Assembly: GCA_946887385.1 (NCBI GenBank)
Contig: CAMPKU010000066.1
Span: 1 to 18,115, forward strand
Origin: an uncultured Gammaproteobacteria bacterium
Lineage (GTDB): Bacteria > Pseudomonadota > Gammaproteobacteria > Rariloculales > Rariloculaceae
Direction of reading: 5' to 3'
Length of the DNA: 18,115 bases
Part shown: positions 15,618-18,115 of the stretch, piece after piece
Layout: every line of letters begins with the position of its first letter
Position numbering within the stretch: position 1 is the stretch's first letter
Program-made: the position numbers and the translations under genes
The notes under the pieces: model-generated
Told to the model about the DNA's origin: nothing
Seen by the model: only the letters and a program-made list of their open reading frames with translations
The model's database searches: none

Positions 15618-16327
15618 TGACGGCTATGCGCACTGGGGTGCTGGCGGCTGTCATAGCATGCCTCACGATCGCCAGCGAGAACGCAAGGGCGGCACGTGCC
15701 GAGGTCGACCCTGTCGGCACCTGGAGCTGCGTCGTGTGGGGCCACCCCGACTTCGGCGACGAGCGAGTGCTGCTCAGTTTCGACGAAGGCGGCGTAGCGC
15801 GCTTGGCGCGCATCGAGAACGAGATCGTGCCGGCCTGGAGCGGTCTCACCCCGTGGAGCGCCGAAGGGCGCGAGCTGCGGTTCGGCGACCCACGCACGGG
15901 ACGGCAGTTCACGGCCGACCTGCGGCGCGATAATCTCGGCGGCACCTGGCGCACGCTTACGGCCACCGGCGGCTGGTGGTGTGCGGTATCGGATGTAGAT
16001 GTTGTGCCCGAGACCGTGGAGCAGCGCATGGCCGCGTTGCCGCCCGTGTTGCCGCTCGTCACGGCCACGCCGCGGTATCCGCTCGAAGCGATCCGCGAAG
16101 CCAAGCAAGGGCGTGTCGTCACGTGCTTTCTCGTGGATGCGGCCGGCGCGATCGTCGAGCCGGAAATCATCGAGCTTTCCGACGAGATCTTCCGCGAGCC
16201 GACGCTCGTGGCCCTCAGCCGCTCGCGCTACGAGGCGCGCGCCTCGGACAGCGTGCTACGGCCGAGCTGCCGCAGCTACACCTTCAGCCTCGACCGCCTC
16301 GCGCAGCACGAAATCGAATTCGACTAA
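15617..16327 (+). CDS. Secreted protein with TonB C-terminal domain
   Basis: A 236-residue protein with a signal peptide (1-28). Residues 33-125 form an unassigned Trp-rich beta domain (GTWSCVVWG, LGGTW, GGWWCA; Cys38 and Cys122 could pair). Residues 150-230 fit the TonB C-terminal fold: PRYPLEAIREAKQGRVVTC, FLVDAAGAIVEPEI, and EPTLVALSRSRYEA. It lacks the N-terminal membrane anchor plus Pro-rich spacer of a true TonB, so it is unlikely to energise transport itself. GTG 15617 is chosen because GGAGGA lies 9 bases before it and it overlaps the TPR stop; ATG 15626 is too far away. It is cotranscribed with the TPR gene and convergent with the M48 gene. Confidence 0.8.
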   Translation: MTAMRTGVLAAVIACLTIASENARAARAEVDPVGTWSCVVWGHPDFGDERVLLSFDEGGVARLARIENEIVPAWSGLTPWSAEGRELRFGDPRTGRQFTADLRRDNLGGTWRTLTATGGWWCAVSDVDVVPETVEQRMAALPPVLPLVTATPRYPLEAIREAKQGRVVTCFLVDAAGAIVEPEIIELSDEIFREPTLVALSRSRYEARASDSVLRPSCRSYTFSLDRLAQHEIEFD

Positions 16328-16330
16328 GAG

Positions 16331-16374
16331 AAAAGGGGACATCTGGTCCCCATAAATAAATCCGTCCCCTTTTT
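16331..16374. terminator. Shared convergent terminator carrying repeat copy 2
   Basis: Seen: AAAAGGGGAC (16331-16340) pairs perfectly with GTCCCCTTTT (16364-16373), with A and T flanks that give T-runs on both strands, so it can end transcription both ways. A competing inner stem GGGGAC/GTCCCC (16335-16340 with 16346-16351) lies inside. Read on the minus strand it begins AAAAGGGGACGGATTTATTT, sharing 14 bases with copy 1 at 13797. The minus-strand M48 stop codon (16373-16375) lies at the stem end. Confidence 0.75.
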
Positions 16375-17920
16375 ACTCTGCGATGCGCGCGCTGGTTACG
16401 CCGACCTGGAATTGCTCGGCAGACCTGAACGGCCCGAGGCCGGTCGCGAATCGTGTGGCCTGGCCGGGCGGTAGCTGGTCGATGCGCCGGCCGACTTCGC
16501 GGATGGCGCCTTGCGCGTCGGCGTATCGAACGGCGACGACCACGTCTCTGACCGCCACGCGCGTGGGGTTTGCCACTTCGACGACGAGCTGCCCGGAATT
16601 GTCGAGGCCGCCACGCGCTTGAATGTAGTTGCCGGGATTCTGCGGCAGATCGAGCCGCACTGTGGCCTCTTGTGCTGCTTCGCCGGCAGGGCTCGACGAG
16701 GATCCGGCCTGCGCGTAGAGCTCGAGTGCCGCTTGGCGGTCGCCGCGCTGCTCGGCCAAAGTGCCGAGCGCGTAATACGCGTCGGCTGTCGGCAAGAGCT
16801 GCACGCTCGTTTCGAGCGCCACGCGCGACTCTTCCCATTGGCGCAACTGCCGGTGCGCAAGGCCTTTCTGTAAGTGATAGTAGAAGAAGTTGTCGTTGCG
16901 GCCGATGGCATCGCCGTAGTGACGAATCGCATCGGCGTACCTGCGCTCGCTCAAGTCAATGTCGCCAAGCAGAGCGTGAACGTGCGCCTCGCCGGGCAGC
17001 AATCGCAGCGCTTCCTGGGCGGAGCGCTCGGCGTCGGCGGGTCGATCTTCGGCGAGCGCGGAACGGCCTTCGTCGTACGCCGCGTACGCGGGTTGCCGCT
17101 GCCGCAAGCGCGCCGTAGCCGCTTGATAGCGTTCCTGGCCGAGCTCGCCGCCGGCGGGCAGCGTCGCGGCTGTTTCGCGATTCTGCTGCACGCGCTCCGT
17201 GGACGGCGGATGGCTTGCAAACAGCGTGGCGAGCCGGCCTCCGCCGCCGCCGCTTTGCTCGGATAGGCGCACGAACGTCTCCTGCAGCGCGATCGCAGCG
17301 CTCGGATCGTAGCCCGCCGCGGCCATGTAGCGCATACCGTACAGATCCGACTCGAGCTCCGCGCTGCGGCTGTTGCGCAGCGAGAGCAGCTGCGCGCCGA
17401 GGCTCGCGGCGCCTACGGCAAGACCGCCGTAGTCGTTTCGCTGCGCGGCCACTTGCGTAGCGATCAGTGCGCCTTGCAGCAGCAGGCCGCGCTGCATCGC
17501 GAGCGCGCCGTGCCGAGCGGCTGCGTGCACGATCTCGTGCCCGAGCACGGCGGCCAGCTCGGCCTCGGAACCCAGCTCCGTCAGCAGCCCGCGGTTCACG
17601 GCGATCTTGCCGCCCGGCAGTGCCCACGCGTTGGGCACCGAGCTGTTGAGCACAACGAATTCGTACGGCAGGTCTCGGTCGCTGACGGCCGCCAGCCGTT
17701 GACCGACGCCGGCCACATACGACGTAAGCTCGGGATCGAGCGCGTATTCACCGCCTTGCATCTGCTGCGACGGCGCGTACTGCTGCTCGCCGATCGCGAT
17801 CTCCTGATCGGCCGATACGAGAGCAAGCTCGCGGTCGCCGGTGACGGGGTTGATCACACATCCGCCCAGCAGCGCGAACGCGAGGGCGGCTGAAAAAACA
17901 ATGCGCTGACGCTGGCTCAT
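16373..17920 (-). CDS. M48 metalloprotease lipoprotein with TPR repeats (BepA-like)
   Basis: A 515-residue protein. The lipoprotein signal ends at LGGC (Cys21), followed by VINPVTGDREL. The zinc protease motif is HEIVH (128-132) in VLGHEIVHAAARHG. A third ligand is probably Glu188 in AELESDLYGM, and a fourth His237 in SHPPSTERV, as in BepA. Residues of about 290-430 hold TPR-like repeats (AEDRPADAERSAQEALRLLP, RYADAIRHYGDAIGRN, WEESRVALETSVQLLP). The C-terminal domain (430-515) carries beta strands and a DQLPPG-type region (RIDQLPPGQATRF). The family acts in periplasmic quality control of outer-membrane proteins such as LptD. Start 17920 fits the signal; the ribosome site is weak. Its stop lies in the shared terminator. 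All metal ligands seem present. Confidence 0.92.
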   Translation of the reverse strand: MSQRQRIVFSAALAFALLGGCVINPVTGDRELALVSADQEIAIGEQQYAPSQQMQGGEYALDPELTSYVAGVGQRLAAVSDRDLPYEFVVLNSSVPNAWALPGGKIAVNRGLLTELGSEAELAAVLGHEIVHAAARHGALAMQRGLLLQGALIATQVAAQRNDYGGLAVGAASLGAQLLSLRNSRSAELESDLYGMRYMAAAGYDPSAAIALQETFVRLSEQSGGGGGRLATLFASHPPSTERVQQNRETAATLPAGGELGQERYQAATARLRQRQPAYAAYDEGRSALAEDRPADAERSAQEALRLLPGEAHVHALLGDIDLSERRYADAIRHYGDAIGRNDNFFYYHLQKGLAHRQLRQWEESRVALETSVQLLPTADAYYALGTLAEQRGDRQAALELYAQAGSSSSPAGEAAQEATVRLDLPQNPGNYIQARGGLDNSGQLVVEVANPTRVAVRDVVVAVRYADAQGAIREVGRRIDQLPPGQATRFATGLGPFRSAEQFQVGVTSARIAE

Positions 17921-17966
17921 GGCTTGCAGCTACTCGAGGCCCCGATAGTCGATTCTATTCGCTTGG

Positions 17967-17982
17967 GTCGGCAAAAGCCGAC
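17967..17982. repeat. Hairpin upstream of the M48 gene
   Basis: Seen: GTCGGC (17967-17972) and GCCGAC (17977-17982) pair around the loop AAAA. It lies about 50 bases before the M48 start. On the minus strand TAGAAT (17957-17952) is a possible -10 box, but no good -35 was found at the right distance. Confidence 0.35.
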
Positions 17983-18054
17983 AGCCTATGGTCTTGTGCC
18001 GGTGCACGTTCGAGGCGAGCATTCACTCAAGTTCTCAAAACCTTCGCATGCAAT

Positions 18055-18115
18055 ATGGCTTCGAACCGTGCGGGTCCGCTGTCGTTCGTCATCCTGTCAT
18101 TGACGCTGCTAGAAG
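18055..18115 (+). CDS. Possible 5' end of a gene cut by the window edge
   Basis: An open frame from ATG 18055 gives a short basic start and then a hydrophobic stretch (MASNRAGPLSFVILSLTLLE) up to the window edge. This could be a signal peptide or membrane segment. No ribosome site is visible, and another frame from ATG 18048 is also open. The support is weak. Confidence 0.2.
   Translation, partial: MASNRAGPLSFVILSLTLLE

Overview
The window is about 18 kb of GC-rich, densely coded DNA from a Gram-negative bacterium. Lipoprotein signals, outer-membrane barrels ending in phenylalanine, a TonB C-terminal domain, a BepA-like M48 protease and the TlpA/DUF4266/DUF3570 gene set point to Proteobacteria. 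Gammaproteobacteria is my best guess, possibly near Steroidobacterales or Nevskiales, but that is an inference from gene families and not from a marker gene. No tRNA, rRNA, CRISPR array or transposase gene was seen.

Layout. Positions 26-232 hold a nested, nearly palindromic element. Next comes a minus-strand methyltransferase with an N-terminal zinc ribbon (236-1600). Positions 1797-7318 hold a three-gene minus-strand operon: a monoheme DUF1588-like cytochrome, a large lipoprotein with two CXXCH sites and a LamG domain, and a Tat-exported DUF1501 protein. It ends in a strong intrinsic terminator (1699-1748). A 499-base divergent regulatory region (7319-7817) with several dyads separates it from a six-gene plus-strand operon (7818-13798). 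That operon encodes a HzsA-like diheme propeller lipoprotein, an SH3 plus beta-barrel protein, a second barrel protein with a lipobox, a TlpA thioredoxin, a DUF4266 mini-lipoprotein ending in a Cys-Gly-Cys tail, and a DUF3570 barrel. After that come moeA on the minus strand, a divergent TPR/TonB_C gene pair, and a minus-strand M48 metalloprotease lipoprotein. The last 195 bases show no secure gene.

How the genes may work together. The two divergent operons look like one cell-envelope system of nine genes: three c-type heme proteins with five CXXCH sites in total, one folded Tat substrate, at least three barrels, one thiol oxidoreductase and a tiny cysteine-tailed lipoprotein. The pairing of a DUF1501 protein with a planctomycete-type cytochrome, facing the TlpA-DUF4266-DUF3570 set, is the most interesting feature here. 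Its biochemical role is not known to me. Envelope or outer-membrane redox chemistry is an inference.

Two copies of a short AAAAGGGGACGGAT repeat, in opposite orientations, flank the moeA-TPR-TonB_C block. Each supplies the stop codon of the adjoining gene.
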